Source of the DNA: CAZQLE01 sp964593905
GTDB taxonomy: Bacteria; Chloroflexota; Anaerolineae; Anaerolineales; Anaerolineaceae
Assembly (NCBI GenBank): GCA_964593905.1
Contig: CAZQLE010000026.1
Span: 1 to 26,010 of the forward strand
Direction: 5' to 3'
DNA: 26,010 nucleotides
Shown here: positions 16,238-23,333 of the stretch, in pieces
How the letters are laid out: each line of letters begins with the position of its first letter
Position numbering within the stretch: position 1 is the stretch's first letter
Made by a program: the position numbers and the translations under genes
Notes under the pieces: model-generated
Told to the model about the DNA's origin: nothing
Seen by the model: the letters and a program-made list of their open reading frames with translations, nothing else
Databases searched by the model: none

Positions 16238-17245
16238 ATGCCTGTCTTTTCAAGGGAATTAGGAATTGATCTGGGTACGCTGAATACTGCAATTGCAGAG
16301 GGTAACCAGATTCTGCTGCAAGAACCGACAGTGGTTGCGATCATTGTCGAAGAACAGAAAATGGTGGAGTGGGGACAGGCCGCAAAGGATATGATGGGGC
16401 GGGTGCCGGATAGCATTGAAGTGATCCGTCCGCTTCAAAATGGCGTTATTGCCGAATATGAGATTACCGAAAATCTTTTAGGTTTTCTTATTAAAAAAGT
16501 AGCCGGAGCGATGTTGATTTTTCGCCCGCGGATTATCATTACCATGCCTTATGGGGTAACCAGCGTCGAGAGCCGGGCGGTTCATGAGGCCGGTCTTGGC
16601 GCGGGCAGCCGGGATGTTTATTTGATTCAGCAACCTCTGGCAGCCGCGCTTGGCGTCGATTTGCCCATTTCAACGCCTTCAGGAAATATGATCATCTGTC
16701 TTGGCGGCGGGACAAGCCAGGTGGCGGTTTTGGCGATGAACGGCGTGGTTACGGCCGAAACATCGCGCACCGCCGGTTTGAAGCTGGATGACGCCATTAT
16801 TGGCTATGTGCGCAGGAAATATGGTGTGATTATCGGTCAGCCCACTGCGGAGATGTTAAAAATTCGTATTGGTGCAGCAGTGCCGCCCGATCAACAACAG
16901 ACGCTTGAAGTTCAAGGGCAGGATCAGGTTTCAGGTTTGCCACGCCCGGTTACTTTAACGTCTGATGATATCGTCGAGGCGCTGCAAGAGCCTTTAAACG
17001 AAATTGCCAACACGGCGCGTCGTGTTTTAGAAAAAACCCCCCCCGAGTTGATCTCGGATATTATTGACCGGGGTGTGGCGCTTTGCGGTGGGTCTGCTTT
17101 GCTGCGCGGAATTGACAAGTACTTAACCAAGTCACTGGGGATTCCTGCCTATCTGGTGGATGAGCCAACGACCTGCACTGCGCTGGGTGCTGCCAAAGCA
17201 TTAAGCATGCGCGATGCACTGCGCCGCAGCTTGATCAATACCTGA
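16238..17245 (+). CDS. mreB: MreB-like actin homologue with altered ATPase residues
   Basis: A 335-residue bacterial actin. Phosphate-1 (GIDLGTLNT, residues 9-17), the VESRAVHEAGLGAG stretch and the C-terminal ALCGGSALLRGID loop identify it as MreB/Mbl family. Several catalytic positions differ from the canonical sequence: EEPxAAAIG is QQPLAAALG, so the catalytic Glu is Gln132; the phosphate-2 loop VDIGGGTTEVAV is ICLGGGTSQVAV, so the Asp is Cys154; and the GGDxxD motif is AGLKLDD. The bases are clear (CAG CAA; TGT). Thr159 and the glycines remain, so nucleotide binding may persist while hydrolysis is probably impaired. It is the last gene of the atp operon, before a strong terminator. It may be a paralogue that co-polymerises with an active MreB encoded elsewhere; that is inference. 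Confidence 0.9.
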   Translation: MPVFSRELGIDLGTLNTAIAEGNQILLQEPTVVAIIVEEQKMVEWGQAAKDMMGRVPDSIEVIRPLQNGVIAEYEITENLLGFLIKKVAGAMLIFRPRIIITMPYGVTSVESRAVHEAGLGAGSRDVYLIQQPLAAALGVDLPISTPSGNMIICLGGGTSQVAVLAMNGVVTAETSRTAGLKLDDAIIGYVRRKYGVIIGQPTAEMLKIRIGAAVPPDQQQTLEVQGQDQVSGLPRPVTLTSDDIVEALQEPLNEIANTARRVLEKTPPELISDIIDRGVALCGGSALLRGIDKYLTKSLGIPAYLVDEPTTCTALGAAKALSMRDALRRSLINT

Positions 17246-17258
17246 CATTTTGCTTTGT

Positions 17259-17302
17259 AAAAAAGACAGAGCCGGGGTTCAATTTCCGGCTCTGTCTTTT
17301 TT
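17259..17302. terminator. Bidirectional terminator between mreB and rex
   Basis: An 11-bp GC-rich stem (GACAGAGCCGG at 17265-17275 with 17286-17296) extended by six A-T pairs on each side, with a 10-base loop. T-runs lie on both strands, so it can stop the atp-mreB operon from the left and rex from the right. The rex stop codon overlaps the T-run. Confidence 0.88.
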
Positions 17303-17926
17303 TTAATCTTCAAGATAATAGGTCATATGTTGAATTTGAAGAATGGGATCGATATATTGCACGTGAACATGGGGGGGGAGATTTAAAATCATGGGTGCGT
17401 AGGTCAAAATTGCCGTAACACCGGCTTTGACCAGCGCTTCTGCAACCGATTGTGCCACTGAAGCCGGAACAGTCAACATCGCAATTTTGATGCGCTGCTG
17501 CTTGATTTTTTCGGTCAATTCGGAAGTGTGGTGGATTTGGTAATCACCTATTTTTTTGCCGACTTTTTCAGGATCATTATCAAACACAATTTTGACCACA
17601 AAGCCCCGGTTTAAGAACCCCTGGTAACGGGCGATGGCGTGGCCTAAATCGCCGGCCCCAACCAGGGCAATCTCCCATACTTTCTCAAGATGGAGGATTT
17701 CTTTTAATTGGCGAATGAGAAACGCAATATCATAACCGGTACCCTGTTTTCCAAATTCACCAAATTGGGAGAGATCTTTGCGTATCTGGGCGGCAGAGTA
17801 GCCCATTTTGTCGCCGAGTTCCTTTGATGAAGTTGTCTGCTGCCCGGCGGTGGCCATTTGTTGCAGGGTAAGTAAATAGCGGGGGAGCCTGCCGACAACA
17901 ATATCAGGGATATTTCGGTTAATCAT
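17303..17926 (-). CDS. rex: Redox-sensing transcriptional repressor Rex
   Basis: A 207-residue dimeric repressor that leaves its operator when NADH rises relative to NAD+. The N-terminal winged helix (about residues 5-80) has LPRYLLTLQQM and SAAQIRKDLSQFGEFGKQGTGY, the family DNA-reading signature. The Rossmann domain begins at IALVGAGDLGHAIARY with the dinucleotide loop Gly90-Ala-Gly92-x-x-Gly95, and the C-terminal swapped helix contains the Tyr-rich end. Typical targets are fermentation, hydrogenase and respiratory genes. A GGAGG site lies before the ATG at 17926. Its promoter contains an 18-bp Rex-type inverted repeat, pointing to autoregulation. Confidence 0.95.
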   Translation of the reverse strand: MINRNIPDIVVGRLPRYLLTLQQMATAGQQTTSSKELGDKMGYSAAQIRKDLSQFGEFGKQGTGYDIAFLIRQLKEILHLEKVWEIALVGAGDLGHAIARYQGFLNRGFVVKIVFDNDPEKVGKKIGDYQIHHTSELTEKIKQQRIKIAMLTVPASVAQSVAEALVKAGVTAILTYAPMILNLPPHVHVQYIDPILQIQHMTYYLED

Positions 17927-17981
17927 AAAATGCCGCCTCCGGTATCATCTGCTTTTTGATTTTATAAATAAATGTAGGTAG

Positions 17982-18010
17982 ATTATAAGACCTTGTGCTT
18001 CATTGCACAA
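17982..18010 (-). promoter_or_regulatory. Promoter of rex
   Basis: Minus strand: a perfect TATAAT (17982-17987), a 17-base spacer and TTGTGC (18005-18010) as a degenerate -35. The promoter overlaps the last codons of the upstream lipoprotein gene, and the Rex-type operator fills the -35 and most of the spacer. Confidence 0.6.
17993..18010. promoter_or_regulatory. Rex operator (candidate)
   Basis: TTGTGCTTCATTGCACAA is a perfect 6-6-6 inverted repeat. Known Rex sites in other phyla follow TTGTGA-N6-TCACAA; here the sixth base of each arm is C/G. Its position over the rex -35 and spacer fits repression by Rex itself. It also covers the stop codon of the lipoprotein gene. Confidence 0.7.
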
Positions 18011-20192
18011 TTAGTTTAAGGGTTATGTTGTCTTTCAGGGTCAAATTGACCCGATTAAAAGGATAGGGCAGGTAGTGCCCCGGGGGATAGGCGCGATCTG
18101 GATCTTCTGGAGAATTCATCCAGGGTGTCGAATCATCTGCCGAAGTGATTTGAACCGTTTCTGGGGGAGCCATTTGCAGTGAAACCCGGTGTTGCAGACA
18201 TTGCCAGGCAAGGTCTTGATGAGAACAGGCTGGCTGTAATTTGATGGACCCTGCGGCGGGTTCGATCAGCGACAGCGGAATGATCATTTGCCCGGCTGTA
18301 AAATTTTGAGCCTGTATTTCGATCTCTCCGGCGGCCAGCTGAAAACGGATTTGCTGATCGGCATTTGAAAAATCGATGCCCATCTGGTTTACCACCGGCG
18401 TAAATCGCACTGCTTCACCCTGACTGATTCCAAGCCCTGGCTGCTGCCGATTCAGTTCATTCAACTGCATCCACCCCGATTGGTATTCTGGCGGTGAGAT
18501 CAAGATGATGGGTGATTTTAAATTCTGCATGGCAAACACCAGGCGGGCGCCCTGGGGTTCGATGATTGTGAACCACGAAGAATCTGCCAGTATGCATTCG
18601 GGCTGGTTATCCCAATTCACATCCGCCGTACACGCGGCGATCTTTTGCGGGTTTTGCAGCCAGTCTGCGGCAGATAGCAAATAACCTATTTTTCCGAAAT
18701 CAATCGCCTGTTGTTGCAGCAGGGCCGGGTCTCTGGTTGGCTGCATGATGTTGAGATAGGCTTCATAAGCCAGATCGCGAAGGTCTTCATCAGCGATTTG
18801 CAGCATGCGCTCCACAACCTCTGTCTCGGTGGGCGGGTAAAGGCTGTTATTCAGTGCGTTCAACAGTGATGGCCCCGATTGCGGGGTGCATAATAGATCG
18901 GCACAGGGAAATTCAGTGTTGGGCAGAATCTGAAGCGCTTGCTGGTTTTTTAGCGCGTTCAGATCGAGGGTTTGAACCCAGGGATGGGACGCCAACCATG
19001 AAAAAGCAGCTGACGCAGTGGCGTTATCAGCCCAGGGGCTTTCAGGCAAACTGCCGCCCCAGATGATGATCTCCGCATTTTCAGGGTTGATGGCGGCACG
19101 GACCAGATTAACTTTTGCCGCTCGGGTCAACCCTTCACGGTTCAGAATTTTTGTCTGGTCGGTTTGAGCGTATACAGATGCCGGCAATGGAATTAGCGTA
19201 TGGTTTTGAATTTGATACAAATGACGGCGATCAGGCAGATCGGCAAAAACATGGGAATAAGCAGTCTCTGAAAGCTGCGAATAAGGCAGAGCAGCAAAAC
19301 CCACCTGTGGAACTGACAGCTCAAGATTTTTCGCAGCCTGGTTGGAGCGTTCCAGTGCAATTTGAGCAGCGGTCGGCGGGCTTTCTTCGCCAGCCACCAG
19401 TGTGATATAACCCTGACGGGCCAGTTGCGTCAGAGTGTTCAATGCGTTAACCCGCGCAGCCCCCCGGATGGATTCGGGTTTCAAGAAATCGAGCAGGAAT
19501 AGATGAATATTTGATTCTGTGGCCGCCTGCAACAGGTGTTTCAGCCCGTGTCTTTGACCAAACGCCCCGGTATGTGCGCCGTCCCAGCGGCGCAGATTTT
19601 GGGCCGGTGTGGCGGCTGGCAGGGTATCCCAGAATGCAAAGAGGATTTTTGTGCGGTGCGGTTCAGTAAGGGCGGTTGATATCTCAGGGCTAAGATCTGC
19701 CGGGTTGGCCGCGCCAGGTGGGGTGATCAAAACCTGATAACGGCGCGGGACTGCTGTGAGACAGGAATATTGCAGGGTGAACATTTCGGCGGCTGCGTCG
19801 ATTCTCCACTGGATGCTGCAAGCCTGTTCTTTTTGCTGGTCGTTGGCTTCGCCCGTCAGCCTGGTTGTAAAGGCTTGATCCCAGCCCTGTGAATCAACCC
19901 CGTTTGGTAGCTTTGCCAGGGCCTGACCTGGCATTTGATCGATCAGTAGTGTGATTTCGGAATCGGCGCCGGCGCCTTCCAATAAATCGACGCGAATCTC
20001 AAACCCGTTTTGTGTCATTCGGTCATAGATTGCGATGATATCCAACGCCGGCAGCGCTGCGTCTTCAGGCAGATCGAAGCCGCGAACCTGCCCCGGCAGC
20101 CATTGTGTGCTGTCTGCCGGGTGCGTTAAGGGGGTGCAGGCAGTTAAAAATAACAGGCAAACGCACGTGATTCCACGCCACAGGTTTTTCAT
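18000..20192 (-). CDS. Large lipoprotein of unknown function
   Basis: A 730-residue predicted lipoprotein. The signal peptide ends in a lipobox, Leu16-Thr-Ala-Cys19, so the mature protein should be anchored by lipid on the outer face of the membrane. A beta-rich region (about 45-170) is followed by an alpha/beta region (about 185-430) with features such as LLDFLKPESIRGAARVN and ASHPWVQTLDLNAL that loosely recall polysaccharide-active or TIM-barrel-type domains, then a helical stretch (about 460-530) and a C-terminal beta-rich region. I cannot name a family, and I see no catalytic motif I trust. No ribosome site precedes the ATG, but a TATAAT lies eight bases before it. It is upstream of rex on the same strand, with 73 bases between. 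Confidence 0.7.
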   Translation of the reverse strand: MKNLWRGITCVCLLFLTACTPLTHPADSTQWLPGQVRGFDLPEDAALPALDIIAIYDRMTQNGFEIRVDLLEGAGADSEITLLIDQMPGQALAKLPNGVDSQGWDQAFTTRLTGEANDQQKEQACSIQWRIDAAAEMFTLQYSCLTAVPRRYQVLITPPGAANPADLSPEISTALTEPHRTKILFAFWDTLPAATPAQNLRRWDGAHTGAFGQRHGLKHLLQAATESNIHLFLLDFLKPESIRGAARVNALNTLTQLARQGYITLVAGEESPPTAAQIALERSNQAAKNLELSVPQVGFAALPYSQLSETAYSHVFADLPDRRHLYQIQNHTLIPLPASVYAQTDQTKILNREGLTRAAKVNLVRAAINPENAEIIIWGGSLPESPWADNATASAAFSWLASHPWVQTLDLNALKNQQALQILPNTEFPCADLLCTPQSGPSLLNALNNSLYPPTETEVVERMLQIADEDLRDLAYEAYLNIMQPTRDPALLQQQAIDFGKIGYLLSAADWLQNPQKIAACTADVNWDNQPECILADSSWFTIIEPQGARLVFAMQNLKSPIILISPPEYQSGWMQLNELNRQQPGLGISQGEAVRFTPVVNQMGIDFSNADQQIRFQLAAGEIEIQAQNFTAGQMIIPLSLIEPAAGSIKLQPACSHQDLAWQCLQHRVSLQMAPPETVQITSADDSTPWMNSPEDPDRAYPPGHYLPYPFNRVNLTLKDNITLKLIVQ

Positions 20193-20200
20193 AGAGAGGA

Positions 20201-20206
20201 ATTATA
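20201..20206 (-). promoter_or_regulatory. -10 element close to the lipoprotein start codon
   Basis: A perfect TATAAT on the minus strand ends eight bases (TCCTCTCT) before the ATG at 20192. The predicted transcript would start at or one base before the ATG, so the mRNA would be leaderless. No Shine-Dalgarno and no good -35 are seen. Confidence 0.45.
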
Positions 20207-20255
20207 GTGTAAAACGGATAAAGAAACCGCAACACGATGATGTGAAAACAAAAAA

Positions 20256-20280
20256 ATACCCCGGAATAACTCCGGGGTAT
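20256..20280 (-). terminator. Terminator of the zinc protease gene
   Basis: A perfect 10-bp stem (ATACCCCGGA, 5-base loop, TCCGGGGTAT) followed on the minus strand by a run of seven T. It lies 20 bases after the protease stop and before the lipoprotein promoter. Confidence 0.85.
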
Positions 20281-20300
20281 CAACGTAGATCATTGAGGTT

Positions 20301-21011
20301 TTAATCGTCCCGTCTTCCGGAAAGCAGCAGCGCATAATACAAAACAGATGAAATTGCCTGTGCGGCGGCCGCCACATAGGTGAGCGCAGCAGCATCCAGG
20401 ACACGATTCATCCCGGTCACTTCCTGGTCGCTAAACAACACCCCGGAGGTGGTTAGATACTCTTTTGCCCGTTTCGTGGCGTTGAACTCCACCGGTAAGG
20501 TTACGATGGCAAAAAGGGCGGTGGCGGCGAACAACAACAACCCCAAAATGGAGATGTTGTAACCTGTGCTGCCGGGGACCAGCATGAACCCGACAAAGAA
20601 AATAACCGGTCCCAGCCAACTGCCAATCTGTACGGTGGGTACCATAATGCTGCGCAGCGCCAGCGGAAAGTACCCGTGGCTGTCTTGCAGCGCATGCCCG
20701 GCCTCGTGCGCTGCCACACCGGCAGCCGCAACACTATTGCTGGTGTATACCTGTGGGCTGAGGCGCAGCGTTTTCGCGCGGGGGTCGTAATGGTCGGAAA
20801 GGAATCCGGAAACCTGTTCGACGCGAACCTCATGCAGGCCATTGAAATCGAGCATTCGACGGGCTATTTCAGCACCACTCAGCCCGGTGTAGGTGCGCAC
20901 CTGCGAGTATTTTTTAAATGCTGATTGAACCTTGAATTGGGCCCACATGCCAAATAACAGTGCCGGAAGGCTTAGTATCAGATATAACCCGTATCCACTG
21001 CCAAAAATCAT
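20301..21011 (-). CDS. YugP-type membrane zinc metallopeptidase
   Basis: A 236-residue membrane protease of the Zn_protease_2/YugP family. The zinc site HEAGH is at residues 102-106 (His102, Glu103, His106), after a cytoplasmic stretch with TGLSGAEIARRML, a family signature. Hydrophobic segments lie at about 7-25, 118-180 (two or three) and 208-232. I started it at the ATG at 21011, whose MIFG start leads straight into the first membrane helix; the frame runs 21 codons further upstream to an ATG at 21074, but that extension is hydrophilic and not typical. A weak AAAGGT site lies about ten bases upstream. The substrate is unknown for the family. Confidence 0.85.
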   Translation of the reverse strand: MIFGSGYGLYLILSLPALLFGMWAQFKVQSAFKKYSQVRTYTGLSGAEIARRMLDFNGLHEVRVEQVSGFLSDHYDPRAKTLRLSPQVYTSNSVAAAGVAAHEAGHALQDSHGYFPLALRSIMVPTVQIGSWLGPVIFFVGFMLVPGSTGYNISILGLLLFAATALFAIVTLPVEFNATKRAKEYLTTSGVLFSDQEVTGMNRVLDAAALTYVAAAAQAISSVLYYALLLSGRRDD

Positions 21012-21076
21012 CGTCTCATCTACCTTTCTGGTAACCAGTATTCGTTCTGGTGTTGATGTTTTTTTGTTGTGCATTG

Positions 21077-21102
21077 GCCGCTATTTTCAGAGCGGCTTTT
21101 TT
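21077..21102 (+). terminator. Orphan terminator-like hairpin upstream of the zinc protease gene
   Basis: GCCGCT (21077-21082), an 8-base loop, AGCGGC (21091-21096) and then TTTTTT: a rho-independent shape pointing rightwards on the plus strand. No plus-strand gene precedes it here, since the protease is on the minus strand. It may block antisense transcription or be part of the protease leader. Confidence 0.45.
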
Positions 21103-21147
21103 ATCATTGAAAGAAGTATACCGAATTATTATTGGAAATATGTTAAT

Positions 21148-21163
21148 CTTTAGTTTCCGCTAA
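21148..21163 (-). repeat. Left copy of the island-flanking inverted repeat
   Basis: On the minus strand this reads TTAGCGGAAACTAAAG. Fifteen of 16 bases match the plus-strand copy at 24472-24487 (TTAGCGGAAAGTAAAG), and both continue into ATTAA/TTAA. The nine-base core TTAGCGGAA also occurs at 22603-22611. Confidence 0.5.
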
Positions 21164-21218
21164 AAGTGGAAATTGAACTTACCGGAGAACATCTCCGGGG
21201 ACCGAGTACCTTACCAAT

Positions 21219-21228
21219 TGAGCCCATT
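21219..21228 (+). repeat. Inner IS inverted repeat, left copy
   Basis: TGAGCCCATT, a perfect inverted match to 22551-22560. The transposase stop codon is eight bases inside this copy. These may be the true IS ends if the outer repeats belong to the surrounding DNA. Confidence 0.6.
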
Positions 21229-21235
21229 TTTTGCT

Positions 21236-22523
21236 TCAAACTGCCACAGCGGGCATCGCAGCAGTGATTTTTTGTCGGGGAGCCAGATTTCCCTTGGGCA
21301 AATGGCTTGTGGCCGAGTTCTTTTTGCGAAGTTGCCCTGGAAACCCGATATCAGCTTTCACAAATGGCTGTCCCATCAGGTGGCGCCGGAAGCGGCCTGG
21401 AGTACGCTGGGGTTTCCGGTCCCAAAAACCGGTGGCGACTGCCGGAGCGGTGGCCGCCAGGAAACTTAAGAGCGAGCCAGCCAGCAAAGCCAGTTCTGGC
21501 AGGCGTTGAATGCTTTCCCGGGCGTGCACAAACTGCCGATGTGCGCCGACCATATGTTTAGCCGCCAGGGGGATCTGTTCGACAGGCCAGCGATCGCGAT
21601 AGACGCCCCGCACACTTTCCGCTTTCAGCTTTACGGGAGTGGCCAACAGCCAAGGGTCTTCAAAATCCGGGTCATAAATGGCGTACACATCGAAAGTCGA
21701 GTTATTGGGATTTGGAACCGCGTGAGGCAGCACCAACTTGCGCCAAATCTCGGCCCGGATTTCCCGTCCGTTCTCTTGCCAGGTGATCTGCTCATCGGGT
21801 GGCGTAGCCGGGAGCGTTCTGTCTTTGCGNNNNNNNNNNTAAGGGACGAACCAAGGCGCCGTACTTGGGCTTGCGGCCTTTGTTCCCATGCTCTGGCAAG
21901 AAGTTGCGGCGGGCCGTGAAATTCTTCGCCAAGCGTAGCTCATAGCGTTCCAACTGGACGGCCTGCAAGTCGCTGAGCTTCACCCCAGCATCCAGCACTG
22001 GGATTTCGTTCACTGCCAGGTGGTTCTTGACCTTTTTGAGCAGTTCCTGCCACAACCGATCTTCCTTGGGGTCTTTCGGATGAACCCGTTCGATCCAGCG
22101 GGGTAAAGCCAGGCGCTGGCCCTGGATTTCTCCCACCTGCCCCACGATGCCCAAGATCACGGCTGGCAGGGCACGTTGAGCGGTGGGATGGTAATGCTGA
22201 CTGGGGCAATCCAGGAGCGCCGGACGCCAAAAAGCCGTAATGTCTAGTGGAATGGGTTGGTAGCCTTCATACCTGCGTGTCTGCCAACCTTCTAAGCTAG
22301 AGACGTACTCCTGCCAGTCTTGCAGCAGAACGTTGATTTGCCAAACCCCTTGCCGGAAAGCAGCCCAGGCTCGCCGAGTTTCCTCGTCCGAAAGCCCCGT
22401 CGATTTCAGGGCCGGGAAGATAGCTCCTCGACTCGGCAACAATGCCCCACTGACCAGCATCCATAAAAATTGGGCTAGTGCGAGATTGGTCCCGATGGGA
22501 AGATCCTGGGTCAATGCAATCAA
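21236..22523 (-). CDS. DDE transposase, split by an assembly gap
   Basis: The N-terminal part (22523 to the gap at 21839) and the C-terminal part (21829 to 21236) read in different frames only because the gap is written as 10 N; a true gap length divisible by three restores one frame. Together they give at least ~425 residues. Candidate catalytic residues are the Asp in IPVLDAGVKL, the Asp in IYDPDFEDPW and the Glu in a YRDRWPVEQ motif, the Y-(2)-R-(3)-E-(6)-type signature of IS4-superfamily transposases. No ATG lies at the expected start; TTG at 22523 or an upstream ATT in the same frame could serve, so expression is uncertain. The gene ends eight bases from the left TGAGCCCATT repeat. Confidence 0.65.
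21830..21839. other. Assembly gap (10 N)
   Basis: Ten undetermined bases inside the transposase gene. Scaffolders often place such fixed-length gaps where contigs end in a repeated IS, so the true length and even the joined sequence may differ. Confidence 0.98.
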
Positions 22524-22550
22524 AACCTTAATGGTATGATCAATGGCGGT

Positions 22551-22560
22551 AATGGGCTCA
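22551..22560 (-). repeat. Inner IS inverted repeat, right copy
   Basis: AATGGGCTCA on the plus strand, the exact complement of the left copy at 21219-21228. It lies 27 bases before the TTG taken as the transposase start. Confidence 0.6.
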
Positions 22561-22612
22561 CCTCAGGTAATGACTTAGGCAAAACAATTTTCGGATAGGC
22601 TCTTAGCGGAAT

Positions 22613-23302
22613 TCACCAAATGAATGGAATCAGGCGACGCCGTACCCGCCGCGCGTAAACCTGATATCCTTCCAGATTCCGTTGAAGCGCTCCATCTTCA
22701 AGTTTTGTGCGAATAAAAATCGCCAGAGTGGTGATAATTGCGGGGATAAACGCCCAGGCCGAGTTAAGAACCAACGGCGTTGCGAGATCAATGATGATCG
22801 CCCCGAGATAAGCCGGGTGCCGCACCAGCCGGTAAGCACCATCGGCGCAGACGGTATGGCCTGCTTCCCTGGCAATTCGGAGAAAGCCGTAGAAAAACTT
22901 GTTGGAAGCCACTGCCCATGCGGCGAACATACAGCCCAGGATGACCAAAACAAGGCCGGTTATTTGGCCAGTGACAGGAATCTGCGGCGGCCATTGATAC
23001 CGGAAGTTGAAGCCGGAGACAATACAGATGCTCATCGGCCCAAAAAAGGACATGATCCCAGCGAGGATTCTATCCAAATCCCTTTTCCCCTTTCTATCCA
23101 CTCGCTCCTGGAATAGTCTCGGATTTCTGAGTAAAAGGATCAATGAATTCGCGAACATGCTGAGCGCGTTGATGGCCAGATAGATCCACCCCATTTTCCA
23201 GCCAAGCTGTCCTGCCGGGATAAACAGGCTGGCGGCAAAGAAGGCCAGGTAGATGCTGATTTGGACATCATATCGGATGATTGCTCGGGTTAATGGCTTC
23301 AT
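22613..23302 (-). CDS. Isoprenylcysteine carboxyl methyltransferase (ICMT/PEMT)-like membrane protein
   Basis: A 229-residue membrane protein with about five hydrophobic segments. The C-terminal half has the ICMT/PEMT-type SAM-binding pattern: GAYRLVRHPAYLGAI (Arg-His-Pro at the membrane surface), then LEDGALQRNLEGYQVYARRVRRRLIPFIW-type ending, seen here at the last ~30 residues with the Glu that binds SAM. In bacteria such proteins methylate lipids or small hydrophobic molecules; the actual substrate is not visible. I chose the ATG at 23302 over the GTG at 23305; a GGAG site is eight bases upstream. It follows the TetR-type gene by 31 bases on the same strand, so the two form an operon. The IS lies immediately after its stop codon. 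Confidence 0.8.
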   Translation of the reverse strand: MKPLTRAIIRYDVQISIYLAFFAASLFIPAGQLGWKMGWIYLAINALSMFANSLILLLRNPRLFQERVDRKGKRDLDRILAGIMSFFGPMSICIVSGFNFRYQWPPQIPVTGQITGLVLVILGCMFAAWAVASNKFFYGFLRIAREAGHTVCADGAYRLVRHPAYLGAIIIDLATPLVLNSAWAFIPAIITTLAIFIRTKLEDGALQRNLEGYQVYARRVRRRLIPFIW

Positions 23303-23333
23303 CACATTTTCTCCTCATGAATCATCAGGTTGG

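Larger units (their letters stand above)
21155..22611 (-). mobile_element. Insertion sequence with DDE transposase, broken by an assembly gap
   Basis: A compact element almost filled by one transposase gene on the minus strand. The two ends are imperfect inverted repeats: the outer parts read TTCCGCTAAAAG (21155-21166) and TTCCGCTAAGAG (complement of 22600-22611); the inner parts share TGAGCCCATT exactly (21219-21228 and complement of 22551-22560); between them similarity is partial with small indels (74 versus 61 bases). No clear target-site duplication is seen, so the exact ends are uncertain. The right end stops one base short of the stop codon of the methyltransferase-like gene. Ten N at 21830-21839 lie inside. 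The family is not certain; the transposase looks IS4-superfamily-like. Confidence 0.6.

Noticed and set aside
20932..21153. A 73-codon open frame on the plus strand upstream of the zinc protease gene.
   Set aside because: It overlaps the protease 5' end in antisense, has no ribosome site and reads through the hairpin terminator.
21155..21235. A tRNA-like string on the minus strand (D-loop-like AATTGGTA, T-loop-like TTCAATT, partly pairing ends).
   Set aside because: The anticodon and T stems do not pair and the string crosses the IS inverted repeats, so I treat it as chance similarity in the IS end.
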